From Dichomitus squalens LYAD-421 SS1 (lineage: Eukaryota; Basidiomycota; Agaricomycetes; Polyporales; Polyporaceae): a stretch of 10,350 nucleotides of DNA. The DNA is taken from the NCBI RefSeq assembly GCF_000275845.1, contig NW_006766960.1:17024-27373 (forward strand), in the 5' to 3' direction. Both the position numbers and the translations under genes were made by a program. Below the pieces are notes generated by a model. It saw only the letters and a program-made list of their open reading frames with translations. It was not told the DNA's origin and did no database searches. Shown here in pieces: positions 1 through 7,557 of this stretch (the first letter of the stretch is position 1; every line of letters starts with the position of its first letter).

Positions 1-402
1 CTCGCCTTCAGCGGCCACGAACCCGCCTTCTAATTGCCAAGTTCTTGCCAGTTCCTAATTTTTCTTTCCAACTGTCCAATGTCTCGGCCATCCATAAGCG
101 GGGGAGTGAAACCGATGGTCTTCAGGAACGCTGCGAGAGACTTGCCACAATGGAGATGGATGCCGACCCAGAGGAGCGTGTCTGGGAAACACCTCCAAAA
201 CCAGCGAGAACTCAGAGAGGTGCAAGGTGTAGCATAGTTAGCATATCCCGTCGTCATCGTGGCATCTGAGTCTTCATCTGCCTTCACTCGAGGTGGGCAA
301 TTTCACCCTGCAACTTGAAGGCGCCCTGCCCGCGCTCCCGGTAGTACGCGGTCGACTATTCTACGCGAGGGCCGACCATGCATCACGTGTTGACCCCTCG
401 AA

Positions 403-438
403 AAGGTCAGACCCGGGTCAGACCCCAAGTCAGACCCC
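403..438. repeat. Three tandem 12-bp GTCAGACCC units
   Basis: Three adjacent 12-base units read AAGGTCAGACCC (403-414), GGGTCAGACCCC (415-426) and AAGTCAGACCCC (427-438). They are followed by looser GGGTCAAG copies at about 440-447 and 454-461, and inverted TTGACCC copies flank them at about 390-396 and 472-478. Each unit contains GGTC and GACC as half-sites of an imperfect palindrome. The array sits in non-coding sequence. Whether it belongs to a dispersed repeat cannot be judged from one copy. Confidence 0.7.
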
Positions 439-756
439 GGGGTCAAGCCGAGAGGGTCAAGGGGTCGAGTCTTGACCCGCACACCTCTGGTTCGGACCCG
501 CATCCTCCGATGCACGCGGTGCGCCCGAGACACGTCACTAGTGCCTCATATATCATACGTGTAGCATAGCTCGGGCCCTTACATGAGGTTACTGTCAGAC
601 TCTATTTATTTCTATCAATTCGCTGATATGTCCATTCTCGCCCAAATTCTACGAATTCTGGATTCAGGCTCTGAGACGAAAGGTAGCGTCGAACCTATTT
701 AGTGTATATCATAGCGATATAATGTGGCTCGAACGTGCCTACTTACTGACAAACTG

Positions 757-774
757 TCCTGCCAAAAGGCAGGA
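757..774. repeat. Perfect 7-bp inverted repeat with AAAA loop
   Basis: TCCTGCC and GGCAGGA flank a four-base AAAA loop, giving a perfect 7-bp stem. It lies in A/T-richer non-coding sequence about 400 bases before the 2H phosphoesterase start. There is no T-run or gene end next to it, so I do not call it a terminator. It may be chance or a remnant of a small element. Confidence 0.5.
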
Positions 775-1173
775 TAAACAAGAGTTTGTACTCTCGCTCA
801 CCTGCGGTTATATGTGCTCGGTCGACTACATTTGATGTTTGAACCCCAGTGGAACCACCTCTCGCTAAATGACTGAGCATGATTTACACTTTATCGGTGC
901 CTGTACAGTGTATACCTCGACGTAGGATATAATATAATGTGCTCTGCTATCTTAAACGGCGTCGCGTTCGGGCCCTGGCAAGCGACCTGCAACGATGTCT
1001 TTCTCGATCGCGAGGAAACTCCACTTGGCGCTCAAGCGCGGGCCGCTGGTTGAACTTACACCGCGTTCTAGGTGTGCCTTCGATGCTTGGGGCAGCTGCA
1101 GCACAGATCGTCATCGATTCTATAGCACATCGCCTATACTCAAACCCTCACATTGACAAGAACTATCCTAACC

Positions 1174-2428
1174 ATGAGCGCACCTCCAACTTCCACGCCA
1201 GGGACAAGTACGCTGTCTTCGGGGCCTCATGCTGAATCCTCTGAGCGTGGCCGAGGACGAGGACGCGGTCGCGGTCGCGGCCACGGACGCGGTGGACGAG
1301 GCAGAGGACGAGACAGAGGTCGTGGACCCTCTTCGACAGCAGGAACCGCTTCTGACACTCAGCCTGGAGAGACCCCAGGTTCTTCCAAGAGACCGCCGAA
1401 AGGGCGAGTGCCGAAACCGCCCCTCACACATTGTACGTCACCCACCCATCGGCTTTTCTACACACCACTGAATGATCGTCTACTTAGTCTTATCCATTCC
1501 AATTGTCGGCATGGTTCCTATGCTGGATGTTTGGGTCCGACTGACACATAGACTTCAGGGACACATACCCGAACTGCGAGATACCATCTCCAGGTTCACC
1601 GATACCCTCTTAGCAGCGACACCTGCCATACCCGGCCTAGATTCGACCATAGTCATACCACCTCGTCGTCTGCATTTCACGCTTGGCGTAATGTCGCTCG
1701 ACCTCGAGCAGCCTTCGGAGAACTCGGAGGAACGTGAGTCAGGGCACGTTGGGGCTTCGGCCTGGAAAATCTCGAATACACTCGAAGCGGCCAGAGGTTT
1801 GCTGCGAGAGGTGAAGCCGAAGATCATAGAGATTCTTGGTGAGGAAAAACTGCGTGTTTCGTTGGATAGCATGTGTATCATGCCGCCCGAACGTGGGGAT
1901 CAAGAACGAGCCCACGTCATGTGGATCGGACCAGCCGACGGAGACGGCGTGAAGAAATTCAAGCAAGTAGCGCGTATGCATTATGTTGCGGTACTGGCAG
2001 CGTTGATGGTACACTGAAGTCGACGTTGGTAGACTTGGTCGTGAAATCGTTCAAGCAGGCAGGCCTCTTAGTTGCTGAAGACCGGCCGCTGAAGGTTAGA
2101 GCATGGTCGTAATTGAAAGAGATCCGGTGCCTGATGAACGACTATGCAACAGCTTCACTGCACAGTTTTGAACACCATTTATCGAAAACCAAGAACGAAG
2201 GCCCGTGTACCGTTTTCGTATCCGTCCGTGCTTGCATCCGAAGCTGCGAAGACCATCTGTGTGCAAAAGGGCGTTGTCGACGCTGGGCAGACTGGAAAAC
2301 CCAAGGAAGGACCAGTCCATGTAAATTTCGGAGAATGGGATCTCAATGAGATACAAATATGTGAGATGGGTAGTTGGGGTCCGGAGGGAGAGTATGTCGC
2401 GGTAGCGCGGCAGTCGCTCATTTCATGA
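1174..2428 (+). CDS. RG-rich 2H phosphoesterase, AKAP7/ASCC1 (2'-5' RNA ligase-like) family
   Basis: Five exons (1174-1432, 1488-1504, 1559-1973, 2033-2094, 2153-2428) give 342 aa. Both 2H catalytic motifs are present: LHFTLG (H131, T133) and LHCTVLN (H253, T255). Other family landmarks are THFLSIPI at about 85, HVMWIGP before the second motif, and a C-terminal FGEWDLNEIQICEMG. Residues 25-51 are an almost pure RG/RGG tract. Family members act on RNA 2',3'-cyclic phosphates or 2'-5' bonds, and ASCC1 works in transcription and alkylation-repair complexes; the substrate here is unknown. No KH domain is visible. The start ATG has a good context (ACC before it). Introns 1, 3 and 4 have clear signals. 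The intron 2 donor (GTCGGC) is weak, and a GTTCCT donor at 1514 would keep frame and add three residues. A frame-preserving GTGAGT donor lies inside exon 3. Confidence 0.9.
1246..1326 (+). repeat. RG/RGG low-complexity coding repeat
   Basis: Degenerate CGN-GGN codon pairs encode 27 residues of nearly uninterrupted Arg-Gly repeats, broken only by single His, Asp and extra Gly residues. RG/RGG tracts in known proteins bind RNA and are targets of arginine methylation. The codons vary (CGT, CGA, CGC, AGA), so the peptide, not the DNA repeat, appears to be what is maintained. Confidence 0.85.
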
Positions 2429-2946
2429 CGACAGCAAGGATGTACATATATACGTGCGGAACTTAGGGATACTCCCATAGGCGGATATAAGTCGTCTTCG
2501 ACTGGTACTCTTGGACAGTCTGCGCCGCCAAGGTCGGGTCTCTGAGGCCTCCGAGCCGACGTACGCGTTCCAGCGAGGGTACTCCGTTTCTGGGAGGAGA
2601 CGCCCTCGGGCCTGTTCCCACCCACGACCTTCAGTGACTGAGCCGTGCTCCGAATCCTATTGCCGTCATCGCCGCTACTGCTTTCCAGGTGTCTACTCTT
2701 GGTTTCCAGCTGAAATAGCGCACTCTCGACTGCCATTGCAGAGGGTTCGACTGTGGTCAAACTGCGACACCTCTTGCGGCGACTACGTAGGACTCCATCC
2801 CCAATCCACCCAACACCGTCTCCGCTGTATCCTGCTCATTCACACCCTGTACTATCACCTGGGCTGCAGAGGTCAGTGAATATCTTCCCAACGTACGGCC
2901 GATTCACTCAGCTGTCGCGTCTCCAGAACCCCTCTAATAGTCTGTT
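2429..2946. other. Intergenic stretch, no supported gene
   Basis: Open frames on both strands are interrupted or lack any recognisable motif and cannot be joined into a protein by clear splice sites. The second half (about 2750-2940) is C-rich and pyrimidine-rich, as is common just upstream of fungal start codons. It is probably the terminator of the 2H gene and the promoter and leader of the small membrane protein. An upstream exon of that protein cannot be excluded. Confidence 0.55.
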
Positions 2947-3499
2947 ATGCCTTTCAACGTCCCAAGCATCCGCATCGCCCAAGCGTCTCCATCCATCTCT
3001 CTCGAGAAGGGCTCCTACCGCTTGCGTGCACCGCCAACTCGCACAGGCTCTTCCCATACCCAAGTTGCGAGGTCAAAAGCAAACAGTGGGCCTGTGCACG
3101 AGCTCGTCCCAGCATCTTACGAGAAGCGTATGGCCTTGCTCGCAACACTGCTGGCGTTTGCGATGATTGGGAGCTTTGGAGCAGCATATTATCTATGGAC
3201 CACAAGGTCAGTTTCATTCTCGCATACGCCTCTGCGGCACCGAAACGAATGCCGACACTCGAACCGTACAGTGTCAACTCTCATATCACTCGCCGCCATC
3301 CATAATCTCCTTGTACCCTTCCGTCCCGCTGTCTTCTCCGCCTGTTCTCTTGCTCTACTGTTGCATCGTTTGCCTGCATTTATCGTCATTCAATCATTGT
3401 ATGTTGCTCTCGCTATTTATGCTCAATGCATGCAGCTCCTTGCTTCCACTGCGTACACATCGTTTGCCTGCTCTGCGGTGCAGGCTGAAGGAAACATGA
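2947..3499 (+). CDS. Small single-pass membrane protein, unknown function, possibly mitochondrial
   Basis: The first exon (2947-3206) encodes 86 codons plus two bases. In-frame stops TAA and TAG lie just before the ATG. The N-terminus (residues 1-60) has many Arg/Lys and Ser and few acidic residues, resembling a mitochondrial leader. A conserved-looking stretch GPVHELVPASYEKR is followed by one membrane segment at about 63-83, ending YYLWTTR. A GTCAGT donor at 3207 follows. Joining it to the acceptor ending at 3483 adds only LKET and a stop, giving 91 aa, but the 277-nt intron is far longer than others here. Alternatives are an acceptor at 3271 (65-nt intron, tail ending RRHP) or no splicing (open to 3570). 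I do not recognise the family. It faces the Seh1 gene tail to tail and may overlap its 3' end. Confidence 0.5.
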
Positions 3500-3566
3500 C
3501 TTCCACAGCGAAGGTAAAGAGACAAGCGTACAACCAGGCGGTGACAACATCTCGTACAAGGTCCCC

Positions 3567-5216
3567 CTAATCCTCAACAGCCATATCCGCATCCGCCTCG
3601 CCCTGTTGCTCCTCTGCCTGCTCGACACTGATATGGCCCGCTGGTCGCCAAACATTCCCCGCCGTCATTTTCCATAGTCGCACACGTCCATCGTTTCCAG
3701 CGGACGAGAGTATCGTCCTGAGCAATACCATAAGTCAGTCGCGACGCCCGACTGAAACCTCTCCACGAAGACACACCCAGTGATGTTCCACTCCACTCTC
3801 CCAACCGCGGACTTGTGGTCGTCAAAGTCTCCTACAATACTTGCCGACCACTTGCCCTCCGTCCCGTCCGCGTCGTCACCTTCCAGGTCTTCGCTCGGTG
3901 TTGGCGGTTTCACGCGCCATATCCGCACGTGGCCGTCGCGCGAAGCAGTAGCAACAAGATGGTACGAGCGTCCGCACGACGGTGCCCACGCGACAGAAGT
4001 AATTGCAAAGGCCTTCGAGGCTTCACTGTCGCCGCCCGACGTCGCCGCTGTCTTGGTCGTTTCTGCGTTGCTTGGGGAGGGGTTGAGGCTGAGCAGAGTT
4101 GACGGACGTCGTGATGGGAATACTTGGATAATCTACGAAGGCGATCGCGGTCAACGAGAGCACGAAGTACGAGGGGAGGAAGGTCAACGTACCTTGACAA
4201 TGCCGTCAACACCGCAGGCAGCAGCGAGAATCTCGCCCCAATACTTGTCCTTACACCACGAGATGCTCCAGCCCCCGTCCGCCTATCACTATGTTAAAGC
4301 CCGAATAGATTAAGGTCGCGAGAAGCGCACCTCGCGCGTACCGAGACCTGGCCGTCCTGGGAGCTGAGTTTGTGAAGTTTGCTGTTGGAGCGCGTGCGCG
4401 ACAAGAGACGCGGAGTTTCCGTCGAGTGTTGTCGACGATTGGGTGGGAGTGGCGACGGTCACGGTATGCGCGTTTGAACGGGAAGATGGAGTGGCGGTAG
4501 GGAGGGAGAGGACGTCGACTTCCTCTGTGAGCTGCCATGACGAGAGAGATGGTTGCTCGAGACAGTCGTATATGCGCAGGTAGTTATCAGAGGAGATGGT
4601 TGCCTGCATCGCGACTATCGCGTCAGTGGCGAGGAGGGAGCGCGAATGTGCATGCCAGCACGCACCAGCTTCAACCCAAAGTGCTGTGGCGCAAACTCAA
4701 CCGATCGTACGGTGCCCTTAGCGTCGACGAGCATAGCGCGCTCGATCCATCTTGTGGAGCTGGAGGTACCCGCACTTGTGCCGTTGAGCTGCGTGCCATC
4801 GACGTCTGTCGCGGAGATCTGCTCCCAGACCTTGACAGTGCGGTCGAAGGACGCGGTCGCGAGGATGGTGCCGAATTCGGGATGCGCCCAGCTCACTTTT
4901 GAGACGACGGCATCATGTGCCTAGACATCGTGCACGAGAGCAATCAGCGGACAAGAGGATGCGGGCGTAGACCTTTGCGCACCTTCCAGTCGTGTTCAAG
5001 GGACCAAGATCCGGTGGTCTCGTCTAACTGCCACACCTTTACTCTACACATACACGCGTCAAAAATGCGATGCAAAGCCCGTAGGCAGAAAAAGGGCAAG
5101 AGTTAATACGACCTTTGATCTAGGCTGCAAGTCGCGAGGCGGAGGCCATAGAAGTCGTAGGACGCGTCGGTGACCAGATCATTGTGCGCATTCGGGATGA
5201 GGCCGGTTTGAATCAT
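3567..5216 (-). CDS. SEH1: Seh1-type WD40 nucleoporin / SEA (GATOR2) complex subunit
   Basis: Seven exons on the minus strand (5216-5113, 5043-4983, 4920-4666, 4603-4331, 4282-4193, 4132-3777, 3717-3567) join to 429 aa. The order matches Seh1: HNDLVTDASYDFYGLRLATC at the N-terminus, RVKVWQ, then VSWAHPEFGTILATASFDRT with VKVWEQ, SVEFAPQHFGLKLATISSD, WSISWCKDKYWGEILA, SYHLVATASRDGHVRIW, and HKSAVGRVEWNITG with TILSSAGNDGRVRLWK. In known organisms Seh1 is part of the Y-shaped (Nup84/Nup107) nuclear pore scaffold and of the SEA/GATOR2 complex that controls TORC1. Exon 4 carries a long Ser/Thr/Gln-rich insert (about residues 170-230) before the next blade. All six introns (48-69 nt) have GT-AG ends. 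The C-terminus is acidic and ends MAVED. The start was chosen because M-I-Q-T-G-L-I-P leads straight into the conserved first blade. Confidence 0.95.
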
Positions 5217-5437
5217 GATTCGTGGTCGGTCCAACGGTTCAAGCTCTGGCAAACACGAGCGGAGATCAAGCAGAGAAGAAAACACCAAGCCCAGCTACGA
5301 GGACGTTGTCAGGATGCAGGAGCACTAGTGCAGACAAACCGCCGCAATGTGGAGATGCTCGAGTTACACTAAGTATGGGGCGGGAGGGTTGGAAGCGGTA
5401 GCAGTACATATACGCTTAAAACTAACAATCTGGATGA

Positions 5438-5525
5438 GGACCCTTAGCTCAATCGGTAGAGCTTTGTACTTATGAGGTTACCATATGATATGCAAGGGTC
5501 CCGAGTTCGATTCTCGGAGGGTCCA
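5438..5525 (+). tRNA. tRNA-Ile (anticodon UAU) with 15-nt intron
   Basis: All arms fold: acceptor GGACCCT/AGGGTCC, D stem GCTC/GAGC with an AATCGGTA loop, anticodon stem TTGTA/TGCAA (one G-U), 5-nt variable loop, and T stem CCGAG/CTCGG with loop TTCGATT. The discriminator base is A. The anticodon loop begins C-T-TAT, giving UAU at 5471-5473. An intron of 15 nt (5475-5489) follows base 37. TATG at 5471-5474 can pair with CATA at 5482-5485, the usual anticodon-intron helix. Introns are typical of fungal tRNA-Ile(UAU). Base 37 is G, where A is expected after U36, which is the only odd point. A TTTT run at 5527-5530 serves as Pol III terminator. Confidence 0.9.
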
Positions 5526-5526
5526 C

Positions 5527-5530
5527 TTTT
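5527..5530 (+). terminator. RNA polymerase III terminator of the tRNA
   Basis: A run of four T residues begins two bases after the tRNA discriminator base. This is the minimal Pol III stop signal. Confidence 0.7.
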
Positions 5531-5593
5531 GCCATTCCGACCTCGCATATATACCACTGCAAAGCGTCTTTGTCGAATCCAGGTTCCTCAAAT

Positions 5594-7078
5594 CTAGTCT
5601 AGATTCCATTCGAACTCTGACTCGCTCTCAGCAAGTCGCTGGCAAACCTGCTCGACCTTCTCGTCATCTACGTTCGCCACTGAAAACCGGATCCATCTAT
5701 CTTCATCCATAATGGTCGCGTTTTCTTCTCTTTTGGGCCCGAAGAAACCTGCAGGAAGTGTGATAACGCCAAGTTCCTGCGCTAGCCGCTTGCAAACTTC
5801 GTTCGCATGTACGCCAGCGAAGGGATGGCGCACGAAAGCGTAGTACCCTCCTTGGGAGCCGATCTTCCATCGCAGGGGGAGGCGTTCGCGGAAGAGCTTG
5901 TGTCTGTGAGCAACCGCCTCTGCAGTCTCCCGGACGAACGAACGGAGAGAGGGTACGACGGTGGCGAGCGCGATCTGTGGCGGGCGCGGCGCACAGATCT
6001 GGATATTGTCGAGAACTTTGTTCAGGGAGGGGATGACGTTCGGGGACGCGCAGACGAGGCCGACACGGTGACCGGGTATACAGTACGACTTGGAGAAGGA
6101 AAAGAGATGGATGAACGTCGAGCGCCATTCCCAGTCTTGGGGTAGCTCCCCTTCAAGTGAAGTAGTGGGGCGAGAGAAGAGGCGATGTGGAACGCCGTTG
6201 AGGATAAAGTCGCGGTAGGTCTCATCCAAGACAAAAGCGATATTATATTTGTGAGCCAGCTTCGCAAAAGCCGCAATGAGACTGGGCGGGTAGACGGCAC
6301 CAGTCTTGTCCACGGAGTCAGTTCACAACTAACCGTGAGTTTTGCATCAGACCTACGGGGTTATTTGGCGAGACTAGGACGACCGCCTTGGTCTTCGATG
6401 TAATGAGAGCCGCGCAGCGCTCGGGAGATGGCAGAAAGCCTTCTTTCGCGAAAGTGTGGAGGAGGACAGGTTTGATACCAAGCATAGTCATGGTCATCCT
6501 AATACATAGTGGAAGTCATAAACAGCGATGAAGGGGATGAGCTTCACCTACTCGTGATTGAAATACCTGCGTGTCACCGACGCAGCGTTAGTCACGCTGG
6601 ATAGATTGTGAACACGTCGCATTACCATGGCACGGGGAGAATCACTTCGTCGCCTGAGTCCGCTAGAGTAGTCACAGCAGCGACGAACGCGAGGTTGCAG
6701 CCAGCCGTGATCGCGATGTCGTCCTGAGTGACATCGGCGTCGGGACCATAGCGAATATTGATCTCTTGTGCCATTACTGTCCTCAAGGAAGGTTCCCCGA
6801 CGTTTGGAAGATACCCGCAGCTGCCTGGGGAGGATGCCGCAGCGCCGAGAGCCTCCAGGAAGGATTGAGGCGGAGGGACGCCCGGTACACCCTGTGACAT
6901 GTCCAACAGCGGACGATCGTGTGTGGCCTGGTACGCATCTGCCCACTGGTATGCCTGCGGGATTCTAGATGCCAGAAAAGTTGTTGATGTCTGCCAATGA
7001 ACGTGATGATGAACAAGCAAATGCTTACGGAGGTCTACCAGTAGCCAGAGTCGCGTTCGAGAGACGGTATCTCACCAT
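5594..7078 (-). CDS. PLP-dependent aminotransferase, class I/II (fold type I)
   Basis: Five exons (7078-7029, 6964-6626, 6566-6552, 6498-6357, 6304-5594) give 418 aa. Motifs in order are LLDMSQGVPGVPPP, AGCNLAF with GDEVILPVPWYFNHE, SPNNPTG (N180, N181), LDETYRDF (D209, Y212), SFSKSYCIPGHRVG (PLP lysine K254, phosphate-binding R262) and RFSVANVDDEK (R388, the usual substrate-carboxylate arginine). Known relatives transfer amino groups between amino acids and 2-oxo acids using PLP; the substrate cannot be told from sequence. Length is normal for the family. The start was chosen because its exon, ending CC before a GTAAGC donor, joins in phase to give RPPIPQAYQW. Exon 3 is only 15 nt. The intron 4 donor GTAGGT follows AAC-CCC, splitting the NNP-TG motif. 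There is no obvious targeting signal. NDUFV1 lies upstream on the same strand, separated by about 480 bases. Confidence 0.9.
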
Positions 7079-7557
7079 GCCGCACACTTCGTTGGTGAAC
7101 TGGTCAGCTTGCAATTTACGGCCGCGCCTTTCTGGTGCTGCAAAGGTACAGATGCGGGTGCCCGAGTTGGTAGCGATTGCACAACCCGACTGGCATAGCG
7201 CCAGCCCGGGCCCGATAACAGCATCGGCGGGCGTCTCACCATCGACTTGGGATCGTCTGCGGATCCGACGATAGCAGTGCTTACATGTTTCTTCATCCTC
7301 TTCTTATGGGCCCAGTGCTTGCTGGTTCGAATAATAGCGACATCTTCCTCTCCCGACTACCAAGAACTTTCTCTCCCTCGCGGGCCGTGCCATAACATCA
7401 AGCTCAAGATGTGTGAACGACTCCCTCAATGACAAACTATGGGGTAGACCGGTCGGTGCACACCGCGTGAGTTGGTAAGGATGGTCCAGTAAGAAGTATA
7501 TTCATAGGCAACAAACACGACGCTACGTATCATAACTGCTTGCAGTTTGCGTCGTCC
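7079..7557. other. Spacer between NDUFV1 and the aminotransferase
   Basis: This contains the end of NDUFV1 transcription and the promoter/leader of the aminotransferase. On the minus strand it has several donor-like sites: GTAAGC near 7285, GTGAGA near 7231, and GTGAGA directly after the aminotransferase ATG at 7075. A stop-free minus-strand frame runs from about 7360 to 7072, with a basic stretch TSKHWAHKKRMKKH. I cannot splice these into a protein with recognisable content, so 5' untranslated introns are the more likely reading. Confidence 0.45.

Larger units (their letters stand above)
1..1173. other. Intergenic stretch with no supported gene
   Basis: No stretch here gives a convincing protein. 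The open frames up to about 98 codons have no recognisable motif and no splice pattern that extends them. The first 33 bases read L-A-F-S-G-H-E-P-A-F-stop on the plus strand. This could be the tail of an upstream gene, but ten codons cannot support that. Positions 390-480 hold a short repeat array and 757-774 a hairpin, listed separately. An A/T-rich stretch, ATATAATATAAT at 927-938, resembles a TATA element but lies about 240 bases before the next start codon. The last part, up to 1173, is presumably promoter and 5' untranslated region of the 2H phosphoesterase gene. Confidence 0.6.

Noticed and set aside
30..287. 85-codon minus-strand frame at the window start, and two overlapping plus-strand frames
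   Set aside because: All three overlap, none has a recognisable motif, and none can be extended by clear splice sites.
939..1235. 98-codon plus-strand frame before the 2H gene
   Set aside because: It overlaps the start of the 2H gene in another frame, its content is not protein-like, and it most likely covers promoter and leader.
2179..2760. 193-codon open frame on the minus strand
   Set aside because: About 250 bases of it lie antisense to the last exon of the 2H phosphoesterase, its composition is biased (Ser/Arg/Pro), and no motif or splice signal supports it.
2511..2879. 122-codon plus-strand frame in the spacer
   Set aside because: It is Cys/Arg/Ser-rich with no domain or conserved block. 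I see no way to join it to the following membrane-protein exon.
3208..3483. Hydrophobic, multi-span-like reading if the membrane-protein gene is left unspliced
   Set aside because: The hydrophobicity follows from a pyrimidine-rich intron-like stretch, and a GTCAGT donor sits exactly at its start.
7247..7432. 61-codon plus-strand frame with a hydrophobic segment
   Set aside because: The hydrophobic run probably comes from T-rich non-coding sequence. There is no homology signal, and the flanking genes are on the other strand.
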